From Amycolatopsis dendrobii (GTDB taxonomy: Bacteria > Actinomycetota > Actinomycetes > Mycobacteriales > Pseudonocardiaceae), in assembly GCF_014145675.1 (NCBI RefSeq), contig NZ_JACGZW010000006.1, positions 310,001 through 374,000 of the forward strand: a stretch of 64,000 nt of DNA, given 5' to 3'. Below, in pieces: positions 24,451-32,296 of this stretch. The position numbers and the translations under genes are program-made. The notes beneath the pieces are model-generated. The model was not told where the DNA came from, searched no databases, and saw only the letters and a program-made list of their open reading frames with translations. Within the stretch, counting starts at the first letter, position 1. Each line of letters begins with the position of its first letter.

Positions 24451-25203
24451 ATGGAAATTGAGCTATTGGGATCGGTGACGCTCAGGCAAGCCGGCCGCAG
24501 ACACGGAGTCGCGTCGCGAAAGGTGCGGACTGTGCTGGCGTTGCTGGCTTTGTCGCCGGGAGTTCCGTTGTCCCTGGACACGCTCGCGGACGAGCTGTGG
24601 GCTGACAAACCCGTGTCCAACGTGCGCAATGCTTTGCAGGCCAACATCGCGCGGTTGCGGAAGCTCGTGTTCAACGTGACCGGCGAGCGCGAGGTGGTGC
24701 GCACGGTCAGCAGCGGGTATCTGATGACCGTGCCTGCCGAGGCTGTCGACGCGCATCGGTTTTCCGCTTTGGCGCAGCGTGGCACCGCGTTGCTCGGGCA
24801 GGATCCGCGTGGTGCCATCACGGTCTTCGAGCAAGCTTTGCGGCTCTGGCGCGGGCCGGCGCTGCTCGACGTCGCCGATTGCACTCGCTGCCGGATGGCT
24901 GCCGAGCAGCTCAACGAGCATCGGCTTACCGTGCAGGAGGACTTGATCTCCGCGCGGCTTCAGGTTGGGGAGCACCACGGGCTTTCCCACGACTTGAAAC
25001 AACTCGTCGCGGAGAACCCGGCGCGCGAGCGGCTCAGCGAGTACCTGATGATCTCGCTTTACCGCGACGGCAGGCAGGGCGAGGCGGTCTCCGTCTTCCA
25101 CAGCACCCGCAAGTGGCTGGGCGCCGAACTCGGGCTGGAGCCCGGGCCGGGGCTGCGCCGGCTGTACCAGTCCATCCTGATGCAGGACCAGGTTCTCGAC
25201 TGA
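24451..25203 (+). CDS. SARP-family pathway-specific activator
   Basis: A 250-residue Streptomyces antibiotic regulatory protein. ATG 24451 (MEIELLGSV) follows AGGGG; the in-frame start at 24409 has no such site. Residues 1-95 are an OmpR-type winged helix (IELLGSVTLRQAGRRHGVASRKVRTVLALLAL, DTLADELWADKP, ANIARLRKLV, SGYLMTV). Residues about 100-250 are the bacterial transcriptional activation domain (DAHRFSALAQRG, LRLWRGPALLDV, RLTVQEDLISARL, ARERLSEYLMISLYRDGRQGEAV, LGLEPGPGLRRLYQSIL). SARPs of this small type turn on the cluster they sit in. Matching 11-bp-spaced repeats lie 82 bp downstream, before the ACP gene, and before two other operons, which makes this the likely regulator of all three. 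Confidence 0.93.
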   Translation: MEIELLGSVTLRQAGRRHGVASRKVRTVLALLALSPGVPLSLDTLADELWADKPVSNVRNALQANIARLRKLVFNVTGEREVVRTVSSGYLMTVPAEAVDAHRFSALAQRGTALLGQDPRGAITVFEQALRLWRGPALLDVADCTRCRMAAEQLNEHRLTVQEDLISARLQVGEHHGLSHDLKQLVAENPARERLSEYLMISLYRDGRQGEAVSVFHSTRKWLGAELGLEPGPGLRRLYQSILMQDQVLD

Positions 25204-25284
25204 CCCGTCGTTTTCTCTTCCACGGCGTCAGCATGGCAGTCCCCGATGACCGCCTGCTGACACCGCGCCTACGGGGCTACTCGC

Positions 25285-25327
25285 GTCAGGGCGCTGTCAG
25301 AAGGGTGTCACTGCTCGCCGCTAGTTT
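25285..25327 (+). promoter_or_regulatory. SARP-type promoter of the ACP/KS operon
   Basis: GTCAG at 25285, GTCAG at 25296 and GTCAC at 25307 form direct repeats with an exact 11-bp period (GTCAG-N6-GTCAG-N6-GTCAC). The last 7-mer (GTCACTG) is followed by 8 bp and then TAGTTT (25322-25327), a -10-like box. Known SARP sites have this geometry, because the protein binds one DNA face in place of a -35. The same arrangement recurs at 50002-50044 and, with one repeat degraded, at 58645-58687. Confidence 0.75.
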
Positions 25328-25374
25328 TCGGGCCGATCCCTTGTAACGGTCCCTGACGATCGGGAGTGACCCCC

Positions 25375-25626
25375 ATGACGACAGCCGTCTCCGAACGCAT
25401 GCAGCAGATCCGCGAGATCGTCTGCACGCACCTCGAACTCGACGACGCGGAGCTCACCGAAACCAGCGATTTCGCCGACGACCACGAGGCCGATTCGCTG
25501 TCGCTGATGGACGTGCTGGCCGCGCTGGAGAAGAAGTTCGGCGTCACGATCGACCAGGCCCAGTTCGCCCGGATGACCAACCTGCGCGCGGTGTACGAGG
25601 TCGTCTCGGAATCCGCGAGCTGGTAG
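25375..25626 (+). CDS. Acyl carrier protein
   Basis: An 83-residue ACP; ATG 25375 has GGGAG about 10 nt upstream and is preferred over the GTG at 25366. The phosphopantetheine attachment site is HEADSLSLMDVLAALE (Ser in ADSLS, about residue 42), followed by EKKFGVTIDQAQFARMTNLRAVYEVV, the recognition helix and C-terminal helix. It is the first gene of the rightward operon under a SARP-type promoter and lies 5 nt before the KS gene, so it should carry the growing acyl chain made by the KS pair. No PPTase is seen in the window. Confidence 0.94.
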   Translation: MTTAVSERMQQIREIVCTHLELDDAELTETSDFADDHEADSLSLMDVLAALEKKFGVTIDQAQFARMTNLRAVYEVVSESASW

Positions 25627-25631
25627 AGACC

Positions 25632-26879
25632 ATGTCGACGAGCATCGGACGACGGGTGGTCATCACCGGATGCGGTGTCGTGTCGAGCATCGGCATCGGG
25701 GTCCGGGAGTTCACCTCGGCACTGCGCGCCGGGCGCAGCAACGTCCGGCCGATCTCGGTGTTCGACACCACCGGGTTCGCCCACGACAACGGCTGCGAGG
25801 TCGCCGACTTCGAGCCCGCGCGGTGGATCCGCACGCTCGACCCGGGCGATCTCGGCCGGGCGAGCCGTTTCTCCACCGCGGCCGCCCGGCTCGCCGTCGA
25901 GGATTCGGGGCTGCCGCTGGAAACCTTGCGCGCCGCGCGCACGCTCGTCTCGGTGGGCAGCACCGACGGCGAGGCGCACGAACTCGACGGCCTGGTGGCG
26001 CGGGAACTCTCCGCGGGGCTGGCCGGTCTCGACCCGAAGCTGGTGCGGCGCACCTCCGCGGGACGGCTGGCCACGTCGATCGCGCGCGAACTCGAACTGG
26101 CCGATGTCGAGACCGGGACCATCGCGACGGCGTGTTCGGCGGGGAACTACGCCATCGGCAACTCGCTCGACGCGATCCGGTGCGGGGACGCCGAGTTCGC
26201 CCTCTGCGGCGGCGCCGACGCGCTGTGCCGCAAGACGTTCACCTCGTTCTACCGGTTGCGCAGCATCGCTCCGGACTGCTGCCGTCCGTTCGACCGCAAC
26301 CGGATGGGCATCCTCACCGGCGAGGGCGCGGGCATTCTTCTGCTGGAGAGCCTTGACTCCGCGCTCGCTCGCGGTGCGCGGATCTACGCGGAAGTGCTGG
26401 GCTACGGCATGTCCTGCGACGCGCATCATCCGGTGGCGCCGCATCAGGCCGGGATCGCCCGTTGCATGGAGCTCGCGCTGGCCGACGCCGGGGTCAAACC
26501 CGCCGAGATCGACCTGATCTCCGCGCACGGCACCGGGACCAAAGCCAACGACATGACCGAATCCGCGGCGATCCGCGACCTGTTCGGGCCGAAGCCGCCG
26601 CGCACCGTGTCGATGAAATCCATGCTGGGGCATTCGATGGGCGCGGCGAGCGCGCTGGCCGCGATCGGGTGTTCGATCGCGCTCACCGAGCAGTTCATCC
26701 CGCCGACCATCAACCATCGCGACACCGACCCGGACTGCCCGGTGGACTGCGTGCCCAACGAATCCGTCGACGCCGACCTCGACATCGTGCAGAACAACGG
26801 CTGGGCCTTCGGCGGCAACAACGCCGTGGTCCTGCTCGGCAGGTACGAACGGCAACCCCGAGAGAAGGACCTGCGATGA
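25632..26879 (+). CDS. Beta-ketoacyl-ACP synthase (KS-alpha, FabF type)
   Basis: A 415-residue condensing enzyme. The catalytic triad is complete: Cys in IATACSAGN (about residue 168), His in SAHGTGTKANDMTE and His in MLGHSMGAAS. The N-terminus RVVITGCGVVSSIGIGVREF and FGGNNAVVLL near the end are standard KAS II. It overlaps by ATGA with a cysteine-less partner, so the two form a KS/CLF-type heterodimer like minimal type II PKSs. The ketoreductase immediately following, and lack of aromatase/cyclase genes, point to a reduced acyl chain rather than an aromatic polyketide. Confidence 0.92.
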   Translation: MSTSIGRRVVITGCGVVSSIGIGVREFTSALRAGRSNVRPISVFDTTGFAHDNGCEVADFEPARWIRTLDPGDLGRASRFSTAAARLAVEDSGLPLETLRAARTLVSVGSTDGEAHELDGLVARELSAGLAGLDPKLVRRTSAGRLATSIARELELADVETGTIATACSAGNYAIGNSLDAIRCGDAEFALCGGADALCRKTFTSFYRLRSIAPDCCRPFDRNRMGILTGEGAGILLLESLDSALARGARIYAEVLGYGMSCDAHHPVAPHQAGIARCMELALADAGVKPAEIDLISAHGTGTKANDMTESAAIRDLFGPKPPRTVSMKSMLGHSMGAASALAAIGCSIALTEQFIPPTINHRDTDPDCPVDCVPNESVDADLDIVQNNGWAFGGNNAVVLLGRYERQPREKDLR

Positions 26880-27952
26880 CCGCATCTGCTCGGCACCGTC
26901 CGGTCATCTCGGCCTGGACCGCCATCTCTCCCTTCGGCTACGGCCGGGAAGCGTTCGCCGACGGCGTTCGCTCCCGGCGCGAGCCGGTCCTCGAACCCGG
27001 CGGGCCGGGTGATCCCGCGGCCGTCGTGCCCAGTTTCGACGTGCGCGAGAGGTTCGGCCGCAAGAAGACCCGGGCGATGAACCGGGTCAGCGGGCTGACC
27101 GTCGCGGCCGCGCAGCAGCTGCTCGCCGACATGGAGCTGGTTCCGGACGGGGACCGCGAGCACATCGGGTTCGTGCTCGGCACCACGACCGGCAGCGCGC
27201 AGAGCATGATGGACTTCACCCGCGCGTCGGTCACCGCCGAGCAGCCCGACCACGTCGAGCCCGCGGCCGTTCCCGGCACGGTGATGAACTGCGCGGCTGG
27301 GCAGGCCGCGATCTGGCACGGGCTCAAGGGGCCCAACGCGACGATCGCCGCGGGGCGCACCACTGGGTTGCAGGCCTTGAACTACGCGCGCCGGCTGCTG
27401 ATGACCGAGCGCGCGGCTCAGGTGTTGTGCGGTGCGGCCGAGGAGCATTCCGACGCCCGGTCCTGGCTTGAACACCACCGGCGCGGCGGGGCGGCGACGC
27501 TCGGCGAAGGCTGTGCGATGTTCCTGCTCGAACCGGCGGACTCGGCCGATCCGCGCAGCGTGCTGGCGACGCTCACCGGCATCGACTCGCGGATCTGCCT
27601 TGACGGCGACCTCTCCGGAACGTTGCACGCCACCGTGTCCTCGCTGCTGAAACGGTGTGGCGTCGACGCGGGCCGCGTGTGGGCGGCAGTCGGGAGCGGT
27701 TTCCCCGCAGGGGCAGACCGTCCCGAGGACGCGACTCTGCGGCAGTTGTTCGGCGACGAAGTGACGGATCGCGTGCCGCCGGTGGATCTCATCGGCGACA
27801 CCTCCGCGGCGACCGCGTTGTTCGGACTGGCGTCGGTGCTCAGCATCGCCGACGGAGCCGATCACGGCGAGCAGGACCACATCGTCGTGACCGCTTGCGA
27901 CGACGACGGTTCGGTGGCCGCCGCGCTGCTGCAGCTCGGCGGTGCGCGATGA
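26876..27952 (+). CDS. KS-beta / chain-length-factor-like partner
   Basis: A 358-residue KS-fold protein starting at the ATG that overlaps the KS-alpha stop. It aligns with KS-alpha (CAAGQAAIWHGLKGPNATIAAGRTTGLQALNYARRLL), but the active-site Cys position is Arg (TIAAGRTTG instead of TACSAG), and the two His motifs (HGTGT, GHS) are replaced by segments such as AVGSGFPAG and IGDTSAATALFGLAS. It is shorter than typical CLFs by about 40 residues. It should act as a non-catalytic partner that sets chain length. Its stop overlaps the ketoreductase start (ATGA). Confidence 0.85.
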   Translation: MTASARHRPVISAWTAISPFGYGREAFADGVRSRREPVLEPGGPGDPAAVVPSFDVRERFGRKKTRAMNRVSGLTVAAAQQLLADMELVPDGDREHIGFVLGTTTGSAQSMMDFTRASVTAEQPDHVEPAAVPGTVMNCAAGQAAIWHGLKGPNATIAAGRTTGLQALNYARRLLMTERAAQVLCGAAEEHSDARSWLEHHRRGGAATLGEGCAMFLLEPADSADPRSVLATLTGIDSRICLDGDLSGTLHATVSSLLKRCGVDAGRVWAAVGSGFPAGADRPEDATLRQLFGDEVTDRVPPVDLIGDTSAATALFGLASVLSIADGADHGEQDHIVVTACDDDGSVAAALLQLGGAR

Positions 27953-28683
27953 GCAAAACCGCGCTCGTGACCGGCGGCTCCCGCGGGATCGGCCGGGCCG
28001 TCGTGCTCCGCCTGGCGCAGGACGGGTTCGACGTCGCTTTCTGCTACCACAGCAACCGAACCGCGGCGGACGTTCTCGTCAAAGAAGTCCTTGATCTGGG
28101 TGTCCGGGTCGAGGCCAGCCAGGTCGATGTGGCCGACGGCGAGGCGGTCACGGCGTGGGTGGAGCGCACGGCTGACGAGTTCGGCGCGCCGGACGCGCTG
28201 GTCACGTCGGCGGGGATCACCCGGGACGGTTCGCTCGCGCTGATGTCCGAGCCGGACTGGTCGAGTGTCCTGCGCACGAACCTCGACGGCGTCTTCCACG
28301 CGTGCCGCCCGGCGGTGTTCCGGATGATCAAACGCCGCGCCGGAAGCGTCGTGACGCTGTCCTCGGTGTCCGGCGTGCACGGCAATCCGACGCAGACCAA
28401 CTACTCCGCGGCCAAGAGCGGCGTGCTCGGCTTCACCAAGGCGCTGGCCAAGGAAGTCGGCCGGTACGGGGTGCGGGTCAACTCCGTCGCGCCGGGCCTG
28501 ATCGAGACCGACATGCTCGGCAAGCTCAGCGAAGCGACCCGCGAGAAGATGCTGCGGGCTGTCCCGCTGCGCCGGTTCGGCAGGCCCGAAGAAGTCGCGG
28601 ACCTGGTGTCTTTCCTGGTTTCCGAGCGCGCTTCCTACATCACCGGCAGCGTCTTCGAGGTCGACGGCGGCTTCGTCGTCTAG
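27949..28683 (+). CDS. 3-oxoacyl-ACP reductase (FabG-type SDR)
   Basis: A 244-residue classical short-chain dehydrogenase. The NADPH motif is ALVTGGSRGIGRAVVLRL (TGxxxGIG), with DVAD, SAGITRDGSLALMS (NAG-like) and the catalytic Ser/Tyr/Lys in VVTLSSVSGVHGNPTQTNYSAAKSG. PGLIETDM and the C-terminal GSVFEVDGGFVV are FabG-like. It is fused by overlap to the KS pair and should reduce the beta-keto group on the ACP. No dehydratase gene lies in the operon, so the chain may keep hydroxyls or use a primary-metabolism dehydratase. Confidence 0.93.
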   Translation: MSKTALVTGGSRGIGRAVVLRLAQDGFDVAFCYHSNRTAADVLVKEVLDLGVRVEASQVDVADGEAVTAWVERTADEFGAPDALVTSAGITRDGSLALMSEPDWSSVLRTNLDGVFHACRPAVFRMIKRRAGSVVTLSSVSGVHGNPTQTNYSAAKSGVLGFTKALAKEVGRYGVRVNSVAPGLIETDMLGKLSEATREKMLRAVPLRRFGRPEEVADLVSFLVSERASYITGSVFEVDGGFVV

Positions 28684-28753
28684 CTGATCTCCCCCTCGCG
28701 GCAGCGCTGGCAGCGCGTGCCGCGTCCTATCCGTGCGCTGGCGAAAGGACGTC

Positions 28754-30124
28754 ATGAGCGCCGACAACGGTTTCATCCCGCGGCTCAAGACCGCGGTTCT
28801 GGGCACGGCCGACCGCCCGTTGGTGTTCGTCGGCAACTTCGAGGTCGAAGAACAGTGGGCTCGCGACGAGCAGGGGCTGCCCCGGGTGTCCGCCCCAGGC
28901 GGCATGGCGGTCGTCAACAGCATGGACGAGTTCGCGTTGCTGCTGGGCGGGAAGCGGGACCACGTGGTGCTCAAGCACGCGCCGGACCCCGGTTACCGCA
29001 GCTATCTGGAAGGGCTCGGTCTGGATCTGCCGCAGATCCACGTGATCGCGGATCCGGACCCGGCGCGCACGGTCAGCCAGGACGCGCTGCACGATCCGTG
29101 GCTGATCGCCGCGTTGTCCGCGCTGCGCACCGGCGAAGCGCATCTGCTCGCGCACGGTGTCTCCGCGGTGGAGGAAGAACTGTCTACCGCGACGGGGTTG
29201 CCGCTGGCCGCTCCGGATGCGGCGAGGTGCAAGGCGGTGAACAGCAAGATCTACAGCCGCCGCGTCGCGACGAAGCTCGGGTTGCGGCAGCCGAACGGCT
29301 GGGCGTGCGACACGCTCGAACTGCTCGACGAGGCCGTCACCGCGGCGGGGGCCGTGCTCGCCACCGGGCGAAAGGTCGTCGTCAAGGAGGCGTTCGGGGT
29401 TTCCGGCAAGGGCATCTCGGTGGTCTCCGACGAACGCAGGCTCGACCGGTTGCGCCGGATGATCTCCGCGACCGCCCGCCGCAACGGCCGGGACCGGATC
29501 GCGTTCGTGGTCGAGGAGTGGGTCGACAAGCGCGCCGACCTCAACTACCAGTTCACCGTGAGCCGCGACGGTTCGGTGCACTTCGACTTCGTCAAGGAGC
29601 TGATCACCGAGAACGGCGTCCACAAAGGACACCGGATTCCGCCGAGGCTGGACGAGGCCCAGCTGGAGATCATCCGGTCCGCGGCGCGGGCGCTCGGCGG
29701 GCAGCTCGCCGCCGACGGCTACTACGGCGTCGTCGGGGTGGACGCGATCGTCGAACCGGACGGCGGCATCTTCCCGGTGCTGGAAATCAACGCCCGCAAC
29801 AACATGTCCACCTATCAGGTGCCGCTCCAGGAACGCTTCGTCACCGCGGGCGAGACCGCGATGGCCCGGCACTACTCGCTGCGGCTCGGCGCCAGCGTCG
29901 GCTTCGACCGGGTCCGCGACGTGCTCGGCGACCTGCTTTTCGACGGCACGGGCAGCGGCCTGCTGGTGAACAACTTCGCCACCGTCAACGCCGGGGCGCA
30001 GACCGCGGACGGGGCTCCGTTCGCCGGCCGCCTCTACGGCGTGCTCATCGGGGATTCGGCCGCCGAGGTCGACCGGATCGACGCGCGGGTCGAGCGCGCT
30101 CTTGCCGTCCTGCAGCAGGACTGA
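28754..30124 (+). CDS. PreATP-grasp/ATP-grasp ligase (PGM1-like peptide ligase type)
   Basis: A 456-residue protein; ATG 28754 is preceded by AAAGGA. An N-terminal pre-ATP-grasp domain (RPLVFVGNFEVEEQWA, GGMAVVNSMDEFALLL) is followed by an ATP-grasp fold: KVVVKEAFGVSGKGISVV (ATP-binding Lys/Gly loop, about residue 212), FVVEEWVDKRADLNYQFTV and GVVGVDAIVEPDGGIFPVLEINARNN (Mg-binding Glu and Asn, EINxR). Such enzymes activate a carboxylate as acyl phosphate and join it to an amine. Between the acyl-chain genes and the Dap genes, it might join an acyl or amino-acid unit to Dap; that is inference. Substrate is not readable. Confidence 0.82.
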   Translation: MSADNGFIPRLKTAVLGTADRPLVFVGNFEVEEQWARDEQGLPRVSAPGGMAVVNSMDEFALLLGGKRDHVVLKHAPDPGYRSYLEGLGLDLPQIHVIADPDPARTVSQDALHDPWLIAALSALRTGEAHLLAHGVSAVEEELSTATGLPLAAPDAARCKAVNSKIYSRRVATKLGLRQPNGWACDTLELLDEAVTAAGAVLATGRKVVVKEAFGVSGKGISVVSDERRLDRLRRMISATARRNGRDRIAFVVEEWVDKRADLNYQFTVSRDGSVHFDFVKELITENGVHKGHRIPPRLDEAQLEIIRSAARALGGQLAADGYYGVVGVDAIVEPDGGIFPVLEINARNNMSTYQVPLQERFVTAGETAMARHYSLRLGASVGFDRVRDVLGDLLFDGTGSGLLVNNFATVNAGAQTADGAPFAGRLYGVLIGDSAAEVDRIDARVERALAVLQQD

Positions 30125-30162
30125 GCTCCAGTTTCCGCCCAGCCGAAGAATAAGGAAGTTCT

Positions 30163-31200
30163 GTGACCGAAACCGCTACCGTTCCGGAGTTCGCCGTCGT
30201 GTCCGGAGCACAGGTGCACCAGGTGCTCGACGGCGCCGAGAAGCAGCTGACCGAACTGATCGAGGCGGCCTACCGGCTGCACGGGCAGCAGGCGACCGTC
30301 AACCCGCCCTCCTATTTCCTCCGGTTCCCGGACCGGCCGTCCGCGCGGATCATCGCGCTGCCCGCCTCGGTCGGCGGGGAGGTCGCGGTGGACGGGGTCA
30401 AGTGGATCTCCAGTTTCCCGGAGAACGTCCGCACCGGCCTGCCGCGCGCCTCGGCCGTGCTGATCCTCAACGACCAGGCGACCGGCTACCCGCTGGCCTG
30501 CATGGAAAGCTCGATCATCAGCGCCAGCCGGACCGCGGCGTCGGCGGCGCTGGCGGCCGACTGGCTCAGCAGGCGGGGCGAACGGCCGCGGCGGCTCGGG
30601 TTCGTCGGCACCGGGCTCATCGCGCGTTACGTGCACCGGTTCCTGCTCGGCACCGGCTGGGACTTCGACGAGACCGCGGTGTTCGACCTCTCCGCCGAGC
30701 ACGCCGCGGGCTTCCAGGGCTATCTGGAGAGCACCGGCACGAGCGGGATCGCGGTGCGCGAGAGCGCCGAGGAGCTGATCCGCGGCAGCGACCTGATCGT
30801 GTTCGCCACCGTCGCCGGGGAGCCGCACGTGCACGATCCGGCCTGGTTCGCGCACAACCCGCTCGTGCTGAACGTTTCGCTGCGCGACCTGTCCACCGAG
30901 GTCGTCCTGGCGTCGGCCAACGTGGTCGACGACGTCGAGCACTGCCTCAAGGCCAGCACCTCGGTGCACCTGGCCGAACAGGCCACCGGCAACCGCGACT
31001 TCCTCGACGGCACCCTCTTCGAGGTCATGACCGGGGCGCTCGCCCTGGACGCTGACCGGCCGCTGGTGTTCTCGCCGTTCGGCCTCGGCGTGCTGGACCT
31101 CGCGGTCGGCAAGCACGTCCTCGACGAACTGCGCCGCCGCGGCGAACTGCACGAGGTCGGCGACTTCTTCTTCGAACTCGACCGCTACGGCAAGCGCTGA
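30163..31200 (+). CDS. sbnB: 2,3-Diaminopropionate biosynthesis protein SbnB
   Basis: A 345-residue member of the ornithine-cyclodeaminase/mu-crystallin family of the SbnB type. The GTG start has AAGGAAG upstream. Diagnostic stretches are VKWISSFPENVRTGLPRASAVLILND, the NAD motif RLGFVGTGLIARYVHRFL and FSPFGLGVLDLAVGKHVLDEL. In staphyloferrin B biosynthesis SbnB oxidatively hydrolyses N-(1-amino-1-carboxyl-2-ethyl)-glutamate to L-Dap plus 2-oxoglutarate. The SbnA gene overlaps its stop by one nucleotide, so the Dap pathway is intact here. Confidence 0.93.
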   Translation: MTETATVPEFAVVSGAQVHQVLDGAEKQLTELIEAAYRLHGQQATVNPPSYFLRFPDRPSARIIALPASVGGEVAVDGVKWISSFPENVRTGLPRASAVLILNDQATGYPLACMESSIISASRTAASAALAADWLSRRGERPRRLGFVGTGLIARYVHRFLLGTGWDFDETAVFDLSAEHAAGFQGYLESTGTSGIAVRESAEELIRGSDLIVFATVAGEPHVHDPAWFAHNPLVLNVSLRDLSTEVVLASANVVDDVEHCLKASTSVHLAEQATGNRDFLDGTLFEVMTGALALDADRPLVFSPFGLGVLDLAVGKHVLDELRRRGELHEVGDFFFELDRYGKR

Positions 31201-32177
31201 TGCCCATCATCACCAGTCCGCACGAGTTCAACGTCGACGACCTGTTCGTCGACCTGAACGGGTGTACAGGGCGATCGCTCTACCTCAAATGCGAGGGCTT
31301 CAACTTCGCCGGTTCGATCAAGATCAAGGCCGCGACCGAGATGATCGACGCGGCCGAGCTGGACGGCACGCTGAGGCCGGGCGCGACCCTCGTGGAGAGT
31401 TCGTCCGGCAACCTCGGGGTGGCGCTGAGCCTCGTCGCCGCCAGCCGGGGTTACCGGTTCGTCTGCGTCACCGATTCACGCTGTACCCTCGGCGCCCGGC
31501 AGCTGATGCAGACGCTGGGCGCCGAGGTGCACGTAATCACCGAACCGCATCCGGAAGACGGACTGCTCGGCACCCGGATCGCGCACGTGCGCCGGTTGTG
31601 CGCCGAGGGCGGCGACCGGGTGTGGCTCAACCAGTACGCGAACGCGGGGAACTGGCAGGCGCACTACCGCACCACCGGACCGCAGATCGCGAACTCGTTC
31701 CCGGGCGCCGACGTGGCGTTCATCGGAGCGGGCACGACCGGCACCCTGATGGGCTGCGCGCGCTACCTGCGCGAGCACTGCCCCGGAATGCGCGTGGTGG
31801 CCATCGACACCGTGGGTTCGGTGACTTTCGGGACCCCGGCCGCCCCGCGGATGATCCCCGGTCTCGGCACCGGAGTCCGGCCCGCGCTGCTCGACGAGTC
31901 CTATGTGGACGATGTGGTGCACGTGCCGGAGCTCGCCACCGTGCGGATGTGCCGCAGGCTCGTCCGGGCGGGGTTCCTGTTCGGCGGCTCGACCGGCACC
32001 GTCGTGGCCGGGGCGCTGCACTGGCTCGACCGGCACGAGCGCGGCGAAAGCCTTACCGCGGTGGCGGTCTCCCCCGATCTCGGCGACCGCTACCTGGACA
32101 CGGTCTACCACGACCAGTGGGTGGCCGATCTCTACGGAGACGCGGCGCTCGCCCCGCCCGCCGCGCTCGGGAGCTAG
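31200..32177 (+). CDS. sbnA: 2,3-Diaminopropionate biosynthesis protein SbnA (copy 1)
   Basis: A 325-residue PLP enzyme of the cysteine-synthase fold. The PLP Lys is in FNFAGSIKIKAA (about residue 42) and the substrate loop is VESSSGNLGVALS; GAGTTGTLMGCARYL binds PLP phosphate; FGGSTGTVVAGAL follows near the C-terminus. SbnA joins O-phosphoserine and L-glutamate to give N-(1-amino-1-carboxyl-2-ethyl)-glutamate, the SbnB substrate. A second, diverged copy lies at 45264-46244 in the facing operon. The stop is followed by about 120 bp before the MMPL gene. Confidence 0.92.
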   Translation: MPIITSPHEFNVDDLFVDLNGCTGRSLYLKCEGFNFAGSIKIKAATEMIDAAELDGTLRPGATLVESSSGNLGVALSLVAASRGYRFVCVTDSRCTLGARQLMQTLGAEVHVITEPHPEDGLLGTRIAHVRRLCAEGGDRVWLNQYANAGNWQAHYRTTGPQIANSFPGADVAFIGAGTTGTLMGCARYLREHCPGMRVVAIDTVGSVTFGTPAAPRMIPGLGTGVRPALLDESYVDDVVHVPELATVRMCRRLVRAGFLFGGSTGTVVAGALHWLDRHERGESLTAVAVSPDLGDRYLDTVYHDQWVADLYGDAALAPPAALGS

Positions 32178-32296
32178 TACCACTCGAAATCGAGGTGCCA
32201 CGCCCAGTGTGCGCACGATCACGAGGAGCCATCCTTAGACCGTCCGGCTTGCCGCCTGCGCGGCGGGAGGCCTGAAGCGGCCCAAGGAGTGCGGCA

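Noticed and set aside
25632..28683. Classical aromatic type II polyketide cluster
   Set aside because: No aromatase, cyclase or typical tailoring genes; the KS pair is joined to a FabG-type reductase and an NRPS.
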